DNA of 64,000 nucleotides from Brachionus rotundiformis (GCA_016802295.1 JAESIW010000137.1:3813961-3877960); one strand, 5' to 3'. Shown: positions 48,001 to 59,431, counted from the stretch's first letter. The notes: a model not told the origin generated them from the letters alone. Numbers and translations are program-made.

Positions 48001-48773
48001 TAATGCTATGAGTTTTTGGGCTTATTATCAAAATTCCTAATATATGATTATAAGAATTTAAACATCTGAATTTAAAATATTAATTTTCTGAAAATGCTTA
48101 CTTGAACGATAATACAAATTTCAAATTTTATTTGAATTAATTTATTTTTTACTTAATTTTTATTGCTAAAAAATAATATTTTTTTAATTTAGCATGTCCA
48201 AAAAAATTGACCAAGCATAAATTTATTAGGAAAAAATTCATTGCATGAACCGACCTCTTTTTTTTAATCAAACTTATTGTTTAGAATAGTTTCTAATTAA
48301 ATGTCAATAGAAGTAAATTTTTTTTTCTAAAACAAAATTTTAATAAAAATTATTTTATAAAATAAACAACAGACCCGCATTGGGTTCACGTGTCAAAATT
48401 ATGCTCGTAAAGGCTTGCAATTAATGAGCCCAAGCTTTAGGGATTTGTATAATTAACAAACAAATCAAAATTAAATTATTTAGAGATACTCTCAAGTGAT
48501 TTTTGTTCAGCACAAAAATAGGCTAAGTCTATACAAAATCGTAAAAAACTCTTAGTCTAGGCCATCATTTTTTATTTCATTAAGTTAAACAATTTCCGAA
48601 TAGTATAAAAATAACAAAAATTTTTTTTATTTTTCTTACTCTTTTTTTCTTAAGTTGCTCATTCCTATTTCTATTTACCTTTAATTTTCAACTCAAATAT
48701 TAGTATGGTAGTTATTTTTTCTTTTCGTAGTAGAACGACATAATTTTAGAGTTTTAACTAGCAACGAGAAAGA
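48001..48773. other. AT-rich intergenic DNA upstream of PDZD11
   Basis: No gene seen. An acceptor-like TTTTCGTAG ends at about 48730, shortly before the PDZD11 start, compatible with a 5'UTR intron or leader trans-splicing. Confidence 0.35.
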
Positions 48774-49285
48774 ATGAATGTTTTATTGCCCAAGTACGAA
48801 GAGCCGCCACCATGGATTCCGTGCAGTGAACGATCAGGTCATCCTAACTATGACAATCGAATCACTCAGTTCATGCCCAGGCTTATTTATATAAAAAAAT
48901 CTCATCCAGATGAACCAGTAGACATATTTTTTCCTAAATTTTGCTCTTATTTGGCCTAATATTTTATGTTTGAAGCTTGGATTCAACCTTAGGGGAGGTC
49001 TGCACCAGTTTTCAAATATTTTTGTTTCTAAAGTTTACGCGGGCACTTTGGCTTACAAAAATGGTCTAAACGAGGCCGATCAGTTGATAAGTGTCAATGG
49101 GGTAGACTTTCGAACCATTAGTCATAACGAAGCAGTCAAATTGTTTAAAGAATTCAATGAGTTTCTCATTGTAGCAAAATACTCGCCATACGGTATAAAA
49201 ATAATTTTTATAATTATTAAAAATCAAGTATTTATTTTAAAATAATTTAGATTATAAAAGAGCAGCGCCTCTGAGCGAAAATTAA
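48774..49285 (+). CDS. PDZ domain-containing protein 11
   Basis: A small single-PDZ adaptor; in vertebrates PDZD11 binds the C-termini of plasma-membrane transporters and junction partners such as PLEKHA7. Three exons: 48774-48917, 48976-49192 and 49251-49285 (introns 58 and 58 bp), 131 aa against 140 in mammals. The N-terminal signature LPKYEEPPPWIPCSER...HPNYDNRITQFMPR is diagnostic of the family. The PDZ follows: LGFNLRGG (carboxylate-binding loop), IFVSKVYAGTLAYKNGL, ADQLISVNGVDF and EAVKLFKEF. The last exon supplies the YSPYDYKR end and the stop. The first intron uses a non-consensus GTAGAC donor, so the exact join (residues 48/49) is slightly uncertain. Confidence 0.9.
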
Positions 49286-49856
49286 GTTTCTTATACATTT
49301 TTTTTAATAAAATTATTTTTAATTTTTGTCTAATTTTTAAATTCCTGACAAAATATCTTTGTTAATCCAAAATAGAAATTAAGTGGCGCAAATTTTTATT
49401 TTAATACAAAATTTTAGTTTTGGTTTTGTTCTTCTAATTGGCCTCAAGTCATTTTTTTATTAAAGCATCCTTTTTTAATTGAATAGAATGGTCATTCTAT
49501 TTAAGCCAATTTGCTGTAGGAAATAACATAAATATTAATAAAATTCTGTTTGAAATGAATATTATGGTTCATATTAAACTCATTGTGACCAAAAATTTTT
49601 TCTACTTAAGAGATTTTATAATATTACTAATATTATAAAATTTGAAATTTTCATAGTATGATGATAGTGTGTTGTCTTTTCATTATAAAAATAAAATATT
49701 TTTCATAAATGAATGATTTTAATATAATTTACGAAGACCAATGATAAGAAAATTAATAAAATTTAAAAAATAATAAGAAATTTTTTAAAGATCATATATC
49801 ATACATTACTATAATATCGAGATAATTATTATCAAATCAGCAAGAATTTTTTATAA
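49286..49856. other. AT-rich intergenic DNA
   Basis: 3' flank of PDZD11; no further feature seen. Confidence 0.4.
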
Positions 49857-49985
49857 AATACGAAGAGAAGCTTCGTTGTTGACAATAAAAAAAGCATTTC
49901 TAACCCAGGAGCCTGTTGCTTATGTGGTGAATTAGTGAAAAATGAAAAGAATGCTAAATTGCACATGTCCAAGAAACATAAATAA
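49857..49985 (+). CDS. orphan C2H2 zinc-finger terminal exon
   Basis: An open stretch with no ATG encodes SFVVDNKKSISNPGACCLC, then GELVKNEKNAKLHMSKKHK and a stop. CxxC followed by 12 residues, His, four residues and His is a C2H2 zinc finger placed at the very C-terminus. No upstream exon was found on this strand before PDZD11. It may be the last exon of a gene with a distant 5' part, or a fragment of a zinc-finger gene or transposon. Confidence 0.35.
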   Translation, partial: NTKRSFVVDNKKSISNPGACCLCGELVKNEKNAKLHMSKKHK

Positions 49986-51590
49986 TTAACACTTTTCTTA
50001 ATTTTTGTTTAAATTCAGGTATAATTCAGTTAAAATTATAAATTTTTCTGATCACAAATTAATGATTAATGATTATTTTAATTTTGGTGAATTGTTTTTT
50101 AAAAAAATTAAGTCAAATAAATGACATCTTTTTTTGAATTTTGCTCAGAGTGCTTTTAGTTTTGTTCAATAAAGCTAATAATTGAACCCTTATGATTATT
50201 TTCTTAATTTACAAGAAAAAAAAACAACTCATAAAACTTAATATATTTTTTTGCAGAAGTCTTCGAAATGGCCTTTCTGAAAAACCAATTTTTTAGAAAA
50301 AAAGATTGAATCTTGAATCAATGAATAATTTAATACATTTTTTAATTTTGTGCGCCTTTAACAATAAAATTTTTTGATGAAGTATCTTTTTTTTGTCATA
50401 TTTTTTAAAAGTGTTCTTAATATTTTATTTTGTTTGCCATATTTTTGGGTGACCGTGATTTCGCGGAAAATATTTGGTATCGCAAGGAGAACCGGTCATA
50501 AGACTACACTTAAAAAAATTAATGGTTTATGCGGATCCAGTTGTGGTAAGATAGAATTTTGGCCGGTTAACAGAAATAAAAATGAATGAAATCATCCGAA
50601 TTGAAAATTTAGCATAAAATTTTTAACTACTTTCCTTTTTAACCATATATCACCAGTAAACCATTAACGAATGACTTTGACCAGATAAATCTATAAATAT
50701 TTTGTACCTTTAAAATTTTTAAGATTTCATTTACTTTGATTACTTAAAAAAAATTAATACAAATATTTCCATAAAAAATATAATAAAAGAACAACAAAAT
50801 AAAAAACTATGAAAACTTTTACATCAAGAAGTACTATAATATACACAAATATTCAACTCGCTCTCAGATTATTTTTATGTTTATAATTTAACTTTAAATT
50901 TAATTTGTTAATAAAAATTATTTTTTATAGTTTTTTCTGTTTATTTTTTCTGTATATAATCCATTCAAAAAATATAAGGTCGAAATTTTGTCAATTGAAG
51001 AGCTTTAGATAATTTTTAAACTTATAAGAAGGTTGGATTTATTTTAAAATCTAATTTAAAAGTCAAAATAAACAATTAGAAAATGTAAAGCTTCTACTTT
51101 TAATTTCTATAAGACGTAATTAAAATAATAAATAAAACGAATATTTTATTTAAACTTAAGTATTTATAAATAATTGTTTGACACTTTCTCAAACTGCATG
51201 TTCATATTAATTAAATAATACGTAATTAGAAAACAGTTTTAAATTAAAAAAACCTATTCAGTTTTTAATAAATGTCAAGATATCGAAAACTTCTCTTATT
51301 TTCATTATTCGTAAATAAACTGTAAAAATTAAAGTTATTTATTCAGTAATCATTGATATAACTTAAAAATAAAAAAACAATACAATTAAATAGATAAATT
51401 TGATTATTAAGTTGGTATAAATAGATAAAAAAATAATAACACACTTGAAAATGTATTAAAATAAGAAAACTTTATTTTATTACAAATATATATTAAAATA
51501 TATCTTCTTTGTATTCTCTTTTATTTAGAGAGCACCTTAATCATCAATCAAATTAACAGAGCAAAGTAGCAAACATATATTGGACTTAAA
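49986..51590. other. AT-rich intergenic DNA with an unrecognised open segment
   Basis: The segment about 50447-50589 is G+C-richer than its surroundings and open on the plus strand (VTVISRKIFGIARRTGHKTT, then GLCGSSCGKIEFWPVN). It lacks an ATG of its own (the longer frame starts with TTG) and was not recognised. The rest is simple AT-rich DNA. Confidence 0.3.
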
Positions 51591-52691
51591 TCACCAGTGA
51601 GCCCGGCGCATTATGGCTACTTCTCTTAACAAATCAACATGACTTGCGAAAAGCTTGAGATGTCCGCTTAGTTCCATCCATCTGGCATCTTTAGCATCAT
51701 CACCTCCTTCAAGTTTAAACTGACCGACTATATTACCAGTTTCGTCATGAAAATTACAAGCCAGTGTCTCCATCCAAGCATTATCAGTATTTCGCGGGTC
51801 GTCCATATACCCTTTGTAAATTTCTGTTCCTCCTTTGAAAAATTTGTCCAAAATTTTGTTCAAATTTTTCGTATTGATAACAATACGCTCAAATTTGTTA
51901 AATTCTACACCTTGTTCATTATTGTTAATATTAAGAGCTTCTTCTTTAAATTCTCGCAATAAAGTCTTGTTAATTTTTTCTCCCGGATCTCTCATTCCAC
52001 CTGGTATGGCCCATTCGCCTGTATTTTTTCTTTGAATAGCAACAAATTCCAGAATTTGTTTATTAGACTCGGGATGCTTAATTATTCGTCCTTGTTGGTC
52101 ACGTTTCCATCTGGTAACGATGGGGTCAGCAGCGTGATTGGGTCCCCAACGAAACAATCGACCCCTGCCTATGATTCCAGTTCGTCCAACTGGATTTTTT
52201 GGAACTTTGATATTTGTATTTGGCTTGTATTCGATAAAATCATAGTGTCCATAATAGCTGCGTCTGTCACATTCAAATTTAACATCCATATCATTGAATT
52301 TTATTGTTTTGTATTCAGATTCATCTCTGGAAGAAAAAAAATTTATCTAAGAAAATCAATTTTAAGAAAACTATTACACATGCGGGTCTTTGGGAAGTTT
52401 ATTTGACTTGGAAAGAATTTTTTCAGCTGTAAATTCTTTTGGCTGATATTCTGGATATTTTTTGTCCATGTCAATTTTGGATTGCGGAACTGGAAATCTC
52501 TAAGCATAAAATTAAAAATTAAAATATTCCAAATTTAAAATTAATATTCTCAAGATTAATACTTGGATCTCTTGATGATCATAATAAATAACACATGTCC
52601 GTGATCGATCATCTGTGTCGTTGCGACACTTGAAATGCATTCGTGGAGGCAGCGGTGCTGCTGTGTCTGTAACACATGATGTGTTACCCAT
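51591..52691 (-). CDS. ADP-ribose pyrophosphatase, NUDT9 family
   Basis: Hydrolyses ADP-ribose to AMP and ribose 5-phosphate. Three exons on the minus strand: 52691-52563, 52499-52378 and 52326-51591 (introns 63 and 51 bp; phases agree), 328 aa (human NUDT9 350). Family signatures: PVGRTGIIGRGRLFRWGPNH, ADPIVTRWKRD, LEFVAIQRKNTGEWAIPGGM, GYMDDPRNTDNAWMET and EGGDDAKDARWMEL. The Nudix box reads GGMRDPGEKINKTLLREFKE and continues EA. It keeps the REFxEE core of active NUDT9, unlike the inactive RIL form of the human TRPM2 NUDT9-H domain, so activity is expected. No channel domain is present, so this is the soluble enzyme. The N-terminus begins MGNTSC, with no obvious amphipathic mitochondrial presequence. 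Confidence 0.93.
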
Positions 52692-52963
52692 GTTTATTAA
52701 AGAAAACTTTTTCAATAAAATTCAATTTTAGCTGTTTAATTTGATATTAAAATTATTAATATTATAAGTATTTTATTGTTTCCATGGTAAATTGGAAATT
52801 TATTCTACTTTTAATTATTTGAAAATAAATTTATCATTAAATACGTCAGAGATTGTCTTCGAATCACTTAAAATTTATTTGAATTAGGTCTTAAAATAAA
52901 ATAAAATAGTATAATTTAAACAAATAGTATTTGTTAATTGATAACACTTAAATGTTTTATAAC
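52692..52963. other. NUDT9 upstream flank
   Basis: AT-rich; promoter side of NUDT9. No defined element. Confidence 0.3.
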
Positions 52964-53098
52964 GTCTACTTAATTTACTTAATAATTAACTAAAATAAAA
53001 AATTTTAGCATAAGATTAGATTTATTCATTAAATTATAATTTAAAAAAATTTCTTATTTCTAACATTTATTCATCCTTGTTAAGTAATTTCAAATTTT
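52964..53098 (+). repeat. 135-bp sequence repeated across the assembly gap, left copy
   Basis: Matches 53425-53559 base for base except two substitutions, and directly abuts the N run. Confidence 0.95.
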
Positions 53099-53424
53099 NN
53101 NNNNNNNNNNNNNNNNNNNNNNNNNNNNNNNNNNNNNNNNNNNNNNNNNNNNNNNNNNNNNNNNNNNNNNNNNNNNNNNNNNNNNNNNNNNNNNNNNNNN
53201 NNNNNNNNNNNNNNNNNNNNNNNNNNNNNNNNNNNNNNNNNNNNNNNNNNNNNNNNNNNNNNNNNNNNNNNNNNNNNNNNNNNNNNNNNNNNNNNNNNNN
53301 NNNNNNNNNNNNNNNNNNNNNNNNNNNNNNNNNNNNNNNNNNNNNNNNNNNNNNNNNNNNNNNNNNNNNNNNNNNNNNNNNNNNNNNNNNNNNNNNNNNN
53401 NNNNNNNNNNNNNNNNNNNNNNNN
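53099..53424. other. assembly gap (326 N)
   Basis: Unknown bases. A 125-codon frame running through the Ns is meaningless. Confidence 1.
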
Positions 53425-53559
53425 GTCTACTTAATTTACTTAGTAATTAACTAAAATAAAAAATTTTAGCATAAGATTAGATTTATTCATTAAATTTTAA
53501 TTTAAAAAAATTTCTTATTTCTAACATTTATTCATCCTTGTTAAGTAATTTCAAATTTT
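53425..53559 (+). repeat. 135-bp sequence repeated across the assembly gap, right copy
   Basis: Direct copy of 52964-53098, starting at the first base after the gap. Either a tandem repeat or, more likely, the same locus represented twice because contig ends were not merged. Confidence 0.95.
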
Positions 53560-54409
53560 GTAAAATTTTTCATCAATTAAAAATATTTAATTTATTCAAC
53601 CATCTTATTTAACCAGGTTGAATAAAGTTTAGAAGCAGAAAGTAAAATTTTGATTAAATATTTAATATCAATATATAATGACCTTTCAAATTACTTAAAC
53701 AGCTCCAGATTTTATGTTTTGTTTATCACTTTTACTACAAAAATATTTATCAGTCAATTAAAAACTGTTACATTAATTTATTATTTTTATAAAAAATATT
53801 TTTTAAGAAACTTAAAAAAATATTTAAAAAGTAAGTTAAATAAGTTAAATTTTATTTTTATAATATAATTTATATATAAATTGAGAACAGTCTTTAAATT
53901 AATAGATTATCTCCGTTAATTGAATCAAACAATCTAACAATAATTTTTATGATTAACACAATGTTTGATACCATTTATTAATACCATTTTTCATTTTAGA
54001 ATAAAAACTTAGTTTGTAAAAGTCAAACTAGACTTTTAAACATTTTTTTGCATTAGTATTGGTTATCATTCAATTTTTCGATTAAGTTGGTCTCAACCAA
54101 GACATTCTTCAAGACAATTAGTAGAAAAATTTCTATGATAAATAGAATGTTGGATGGACTTGTTGAATATTTTTACTTTTCGAGATTCAGAAGGTTGAAT
54201 TTGTAATGTTTTTTTTTCTTTTTTTTATCAATTATTTGTTTATATATCGTTTTAAAGAAAATTGATTATACTTAATTAATATATCATATCAATAATTTAT
54301 ATTTTTAATTCATTTTCTTGAGAAAAATTAGCTTTCAAGTGTAAAAATTTAGCAAAAATTTACTAGCAGAAAGAAATAGATCTATTAATTTAATTAATTT
54401 ATTTTTATT
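53560..54409. other. AT-rich intergenic DNA
   Basis: Nothing recognised; one 72-codon AT-driven frame is not credible. Confidence 0.4.
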
Positions 54410-54670
54410 ATGTTGACCGATGTCTAAATACCATGTGACGCTTATTACATGAGAACATGCACCAAATACTCTCGCACCAGCTTTACAATCGCAGTAACAT
54501 TCTTGAATTGGATCAATTGATGAAGCAAAAGAGAGAATGCTTTATCTAAGTATTATGAAAAACTTGCCAAGAAAATCTTGACTTAATTTTCACTCGGATA
54601 AGCTCTTCACCTTCTATAAAAAATTCGCATCCATAATCCGAATTTACTTCTAAATGTGAGATCGTATACG
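54410..54670 (-). pseudogene. SWIM zinc-finger (transposase-type) relic
   Basis: Minus-strand pieces read EVNSDYGCEFFIEGEELIRV, then FSWQVFHN. After a frameshift comes ECYCDCKAGARVFGACSHVI, then VTWYLDIG. C-x-C followed by C-x-H (CYCDCK...ACSH) is the SWIM zinc-finger signature. In this exact context (C-x-C-x-x-G-x-R...G-A/C-C-S/A-H-V...x-W-Y-L-G) it occurs in many invertebrate transposase-like proteins. The frame is broken and neither end is present. Confidence 0.6.
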
Positions 54671-54864
54671 GATTTAGCTTAATTTAAAATCGTATAATCG
54701 TAAAATAAATTCAAAGAATTTTTATTTTATACATCTAAGTCTCATATATGTTTATTTTTATTTAAAAAAGGATAAGATAATTTTTGAATATTTACTCTTT
54801 GTATTTAGTAAGACAAATAAACAATTAATTTTATATTTTTAATTGTAATACTGTTTTCGCAGAA

Positions 54865-55980
54865 ATTTATCAGAACAAAATGGTTCTTCAGCGAGTTCCA
54901 CACAAATCACTGATGTAGGGATATGCAAAGATTTAGTTGGCAAGAAGAAATTTTAACTGGTTCTTTATTTAAAGACAAAATTCGTCTTTTTACTGTACAA
55001 ACATTTTCTGCGTCAAAACAAGAATTTGATTTGGCAAAAATAAAACAAAATTGGTACGAACCTTCACTGCAAAGTCTAGGCAGCTTTGATTAGGAGTATT
55101 TTTCAGCTGTCTGTTGAGATTTTGGAAAAAAATTAGCACAAAGTGTGGACCACTCAATTTGACTTATAGCTAGTTGCTGGGGAGGAACTGAAATGATGGA
55201 TGTCAAAGGAAAGTCTTGAAAAATGTAATATAAAAACATACAATTCTGATCATTCAAGTCTTTGGAATTGTATGATCCACCCTTTGCTTAATTTCCCCAA
55301 TTTTGAGGTAATATGGTATCAAGGAGATTCTAATACAGGCTTTAATAGAGACATAAATGGAAGTAGTTTTGAGAGCATGGTAGATAGCTGGAGAGAGAGT
55401 TGGTTCAACGAACAGCAGGTTCAACAAATCCGAAGTTTCCATTTGGGTTCGTTCAACTTACCAATTCTGAGCGAGAAGGGAATTTTGTTGACAGTAGGCC
55501 ATAGCTACGTTGTTATCAGACGGGAGGATTTGGCTTTTGTCAATGAAAAGCTAGAAAATATTTTCATGCCCACAGCAATTGATTTGGAATTTCCAATACA
55601 CCCTAAGTTAAAACGCGATGTAGGGCTTCGATTAGCTTTAGGAGCTTTGATTCTAGGCTAAAGAAAAAATTTAGGATACTCTCCACCAAAAGTAAAGAAT
55701 GCAGTAAAAAACGAAAAAAGTATCCAAATAGAATTTGAATCTGATTTTGAACCTGTTCAGTTTAGTGAGCCAAAAAGCTTACAAAGACTTCGATTTATGT
55801 TTTGACTCAGCTGAATGTGACGGCAAGTTCAAAATGTGTCCCTTGTATTCACTTAAATCTAATTTACCGGTATATCCATTTTTAGCTGAAGTAAAAAATA
55901 GTGTACAAAGAATATTCTTGAACAAATTTTTTATTATTTGTTTTACCAATTTTTTTTTCAGATATGATTTTAAAAATTAA
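54865..55980 (+). pseudogene. sialate O-acetylesterase (SIAE) pseudogene
   Basis: SIAE removes 9-O-acetyl groups from sialic acids in lysosome or cytosol. Pieces in correct order: KMVLQRVPHKS, KDKIRLFTVQTFSASKQEF, YFSAVCWDFGKKLAQSV, IASCWGGTE, SSLWNCMIHPLLNFPNF, VIWYQGDSN and FPIHPKLKRDVGLRLALGA. A frameshifted tail follows with FDLCFDSAECDGKFKMCPLY. The CWGGT and WNxMIHPL...WYQGxSN blocks are characteristic. Stops interrupt the frame at several places (before YFSAV, inside the 'xxIGLIASCWGG' segment, after LGALILG), the N-terminal part is deleted or very diverged, and the tail is out of frame. The longest open piece is 153 codons (55200-55661). A decayed gene copy, not a functional enzyme. 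Confidence 0.85.
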
Positions 55981-56679
55981 ATTATTAATCCAGAAAATAT
56001 TTAAGTGTTTAGAATAAAAATCACGATTTAATTTTTGTTATTTTAAAATTTAGTTAGATTTCAGTACGCGAAATTTCAATAAGATACTTTTTTTTTACCA
56101 CTTCTATAAATGTATATATTTTTTTTCAATTTTAAAATTTGAAAATTTGTGTTTAATATAAAAAATGAAACAGTACTTTTTATTAATATAATTAAGTGTA
56201 ATCTGTGCATTTGAAAAATCATTTGTGAAAATGTCATAAAAAGTAAAATTTTTATGTGTTTGATTTGATGAGTGATTTTGAAATTAAGTCTCTTAAACAT
56301 GAAAATTTTATTTCAAAAATTTTAAACGGTGTTAAATTGAATTATTTTTATCGTTATTTACTAATTTTTTTTTAACATTAATTTAAATTTTTTAACATTG
56401 TCATTTATAAATAAAAAATCTAAATACCTTACTATTAAATAAAATTTTTCAGTCAATTAATATAACAATTTACTTGATATATTAGCTATTATTATTAAAA
56501 TTTGTCTAATATTTTAAAGCTTTTTAGACATAATGTGACAAATTTATAAAAAATAGTTTTTAAAATTTAATTAATTAATTAGAATCAATTACATAAGCAA
56601 TACTTGAAACTACTCGAAAAATCAGCTTGTTGAATTTTAAGTTTGACACTGGTAATGAATTCTCGAATCATAAATTTAA
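55981..56679. other. AT-rich intergenic DNA
   Basis: No supported gene. Confidence 0.4.
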
Positions 56680-58908
56680 TCAAAAATATAAATTTATCCA
56701 GTCGGAATACGAATTCACATTGGTGAAGATTCTTTAAAAGAAAATTTTTTATATTTTTTAAATTACATAAACCTCTGCTCACACATACGTGCATTAATAT
56801 TAAATTTGTATGATTTTAAACTATATCTTAATCAATCAATAGATTTTTTTTAAAAACTAACCATAGTTATTGATTATTATTGGATTTTGTCACAATTAAT
56901 ATTTTACCAAATATCTATCCTTGTTTGAGCAGAATAATTTAATTTGATAAAAATTCTAACTTACGCTGGCAAGACCAATGGTGCACAACTCTGTCGGTAT
57001 GATGTTATACCAACCAATACAAATCTTTCGACTCCATTCACCTGATCTTTAACGAACAATGGTCCACCTTCATCTCCACTGCATACACCTTTCTGACCAA
57101 AAGGATCACCAGCACATATTTGATCAGCTGAATCCTTGAACAACCCAATCGAGACATTTTCACATTCATTCATCTCAAGCCAACTTAACTGTACATTTTG
57201 TAACTGAAACGTTACCAAATTGTTATTATTATTATCTGTCGAGTCACCCCATCCAGCTGTCCAAACATCTACCCCTGCAGGATAGTTTGAATTTTGTGGC
57301 AAACAAGCCAGCTGGACATAAGAATCCAAACTAACCGAGCTTCTAAGCTTTATCACAGCAATGTCATTTTTTAAATCATTTGAATCAAATTGTGGATGCC
57401 TAATGAAGCTCATGACTGACACTTTTCGTCCTGGATAGACAATGTTCTGAGCAAACACATCAGTTATGTCATGAAAACCGAGATAAACTGTATACATTGA
57501 TTCAAAAGTTGGATAATAGTTGTTTTCAACAACCTGAAAGCTAAAGCTATTTCCATTTGCTGTAAAATTGACATATTCGATGAGACAGTGGGCAGCTGTC
57601 AAGACTGTATTTCGATTAACAAGAGTACCAGCACATGTGCTGGAAATTTCTTGTGAAAAATTGTTTCCGGAGTCTTGGTAGTCGAGCTTGTATTTGAATT
57701 CAATTAAAACAATCGAAGGCCAACTGTGCTGAATGGCTGTTACGCCTCCAGCGATCCTAACATTACCAGAAAAGTAAACTAGTCCACATTCTTGAGAGAA
57801 TAATTATTCATAGCTTTTGTCCTAAACTCTGTTTTTTAAGAAAAATTTAATTTAAAAATGAAAATTTAATAAAACTTTTATTATTTTTTAGTAATTAAAA
57901 GAAAAAACAGAGTTTAAAAAAAGGTTAAAAGGTATTATTTACGATCGGAACAATCAGGACCTGAAAATCCATATGAACAGCTTGTGGGCCTGGCTGTCGT
58001 TGACTGAGAAGAACTCTCGTTTTCGCTCGATTTTACTCCAAATACTTAAATTTAATAAGTTTTAAACAAAAGCTTTTAATTTCATCACAAGCAAGTTTAT
58101 CAAAGTTTTTTAGTTTTGTTAGACCATCTTCACTTAACAGCAAAAAAAATCTGTAAATTTAAATTTACTATTTTATTTTTAATCAATCATTGCTTTTATA
58201 AATAATTTAAACTTGAAATGTTTATAAAAATTGACATGATCCTTTATTATATTATTTATTAAGAGTTTAATTAATTTACATTTTTTTAACTCATCTTTGA
58301 CTTTCTTTAAATTAATTCTGGTATTAGCTATTTAATCAATTAAGATATATATAGTGAAAAATATTTATTTTTGGACTTCTTAATAAATGAATCTTAATAA
58401 ATTAAGAAAAAAATTTGATATAAGATACTTAGGTAAAAATTTATAGCTACTTACCAATCGTTAAAATAAGAAGAACAATTACTAAAACAACCAAAACACC
58501 AATTATTATGAACAAAGCGATGGTTAACTTTGAAAAATTTTTCTTCCCAGGCTTTTTTGTATCTGTTGTTTGATCTGGGATCTTATTCTCAATTTTTGGA
58601 AGTTGATTTGTTTCTAGAGGCTTTGGCAAAACTGGCAAATTATCTTCTTTTTCATTAATATCATCATCATTATATGATTTGGACTTGGTTTCACTAGCTT
58701 TTCGATTCAGATACACCATATCCATTATATAGTCCTCATTATCTTGAAATGTGTTTTTATATACACTATCACTGCGCAAAGCATTTCCATTATCATTTTT
58801 ATTATTGTGTATATCTTGACCAGCTTGTTCTTCTACTTTATTTTTTCGATACTTTTTTTTTCTTACTAATTTGTCTCCATACGGGTTCTGAAAATCAAGC
58901 GGTTCCAT
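56680..58908 (-). CDS. type II membrane serine-protease homologue, catalytic Ser replaced by Glu
   Basis: Four exons on the minus strand: 58908-58455, 58044-57943, 57790-56965 and 56731-56680 (introns 410, 152 and 233 bp; phases agree), 477 aa. The N-terminal cytoplasmic part is long, acidic and Lys/Asn-rich. One transmembrane helix at about residues 128-150 (LTIALFIIIGVLVVLVIVLL) gives type II topology. A Ser/Thr stalk and an EGF-like half module follow (CSYGFSGPDCSDQC). The S1 trypsin fold begins RIAGGVTAIQHSWPSIV. His is present (LTAAHC) and Asp is present (NDIAVIKL), but the GDSGGP box reads GVCSGDEGGPLF: Ser is Glu (codon GAA). The fold closes with IFTNVNSYSDWINLYF. The preserved disulfides and open frame with an inactive nucleophile mark a pseudoprotease. 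A binding or regulatory role is inferred, not shown. Confidence 0.85.
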
Positions 58909-59316
58909 TTTTGATAAAGTTTAAGTGTTTTGTTTAACTAAAACAAAACCAATATTAAGTAAATTTTTCTTTATTTTAACATTTTGAGGATTTAATTTAG
59001 CTAAACATTAGAAACGGTTGCTAACTATTTCCTGAGGCTTAACAAATTTAATAATTGATTGAATTATTTTAGAATTTTAAAAATTCTAAATTAAAAAAAT
59101 AATTAGATTAAAACAAATATACTGAAGACATTTGCTAGATGGCACACTTTTTTCTGAAGAAATTTTCTGAATAATTAAATTAATTAAATAATAAGTTCAA
59201 AATTTTAATTTTTAATAAAGCACGTTTATTCTTGGGTTTTGTTTATGAAAAGTTTAAAAAGTATAAATTCTTTTTTAAATCTAATTTCTGATTATGTATA
59301 TTTTAAAATATTTTGG
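58909..59316. other. AT-rich flank
   Basis: Upstream of the protease homologue; likely promoter. No specific motif. Confidence 0.3.
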
Positions 59317-59431
59317 TTATTGTTGATTTAGTTGATAAATACCAAGTTCGACTGTACTAACTGCTTCGGCTTCCATCATTTCCGATATTTTATTTAATGA
59401 TTGTTTTGTTTTTGCTCTACCTATTTTGCAT
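59317..59431 (-). CDS. orphan 3' terminal exon candidate
   Basis: After a strong acceptor (TTTTCTTTCAG) the minus strand encodes 37 residues in one frame to a stop: CKIGRAKTKQSLNKISEMME, then AEAVSTVELGIYQLNQQ. One preceding base completes an earlier codon. The composition is coding-like. No upstream exon was recognised in the rest of the window, so the gene body may lie beyond 60 kb in AT-rich DNA or outside the window. Family not recognised. Confidence 0.4.

Noticed and set aside
53077..53454. 125-codon plus-strand frame
   Set aside because: It runs through the N gap; the codons are unknown.
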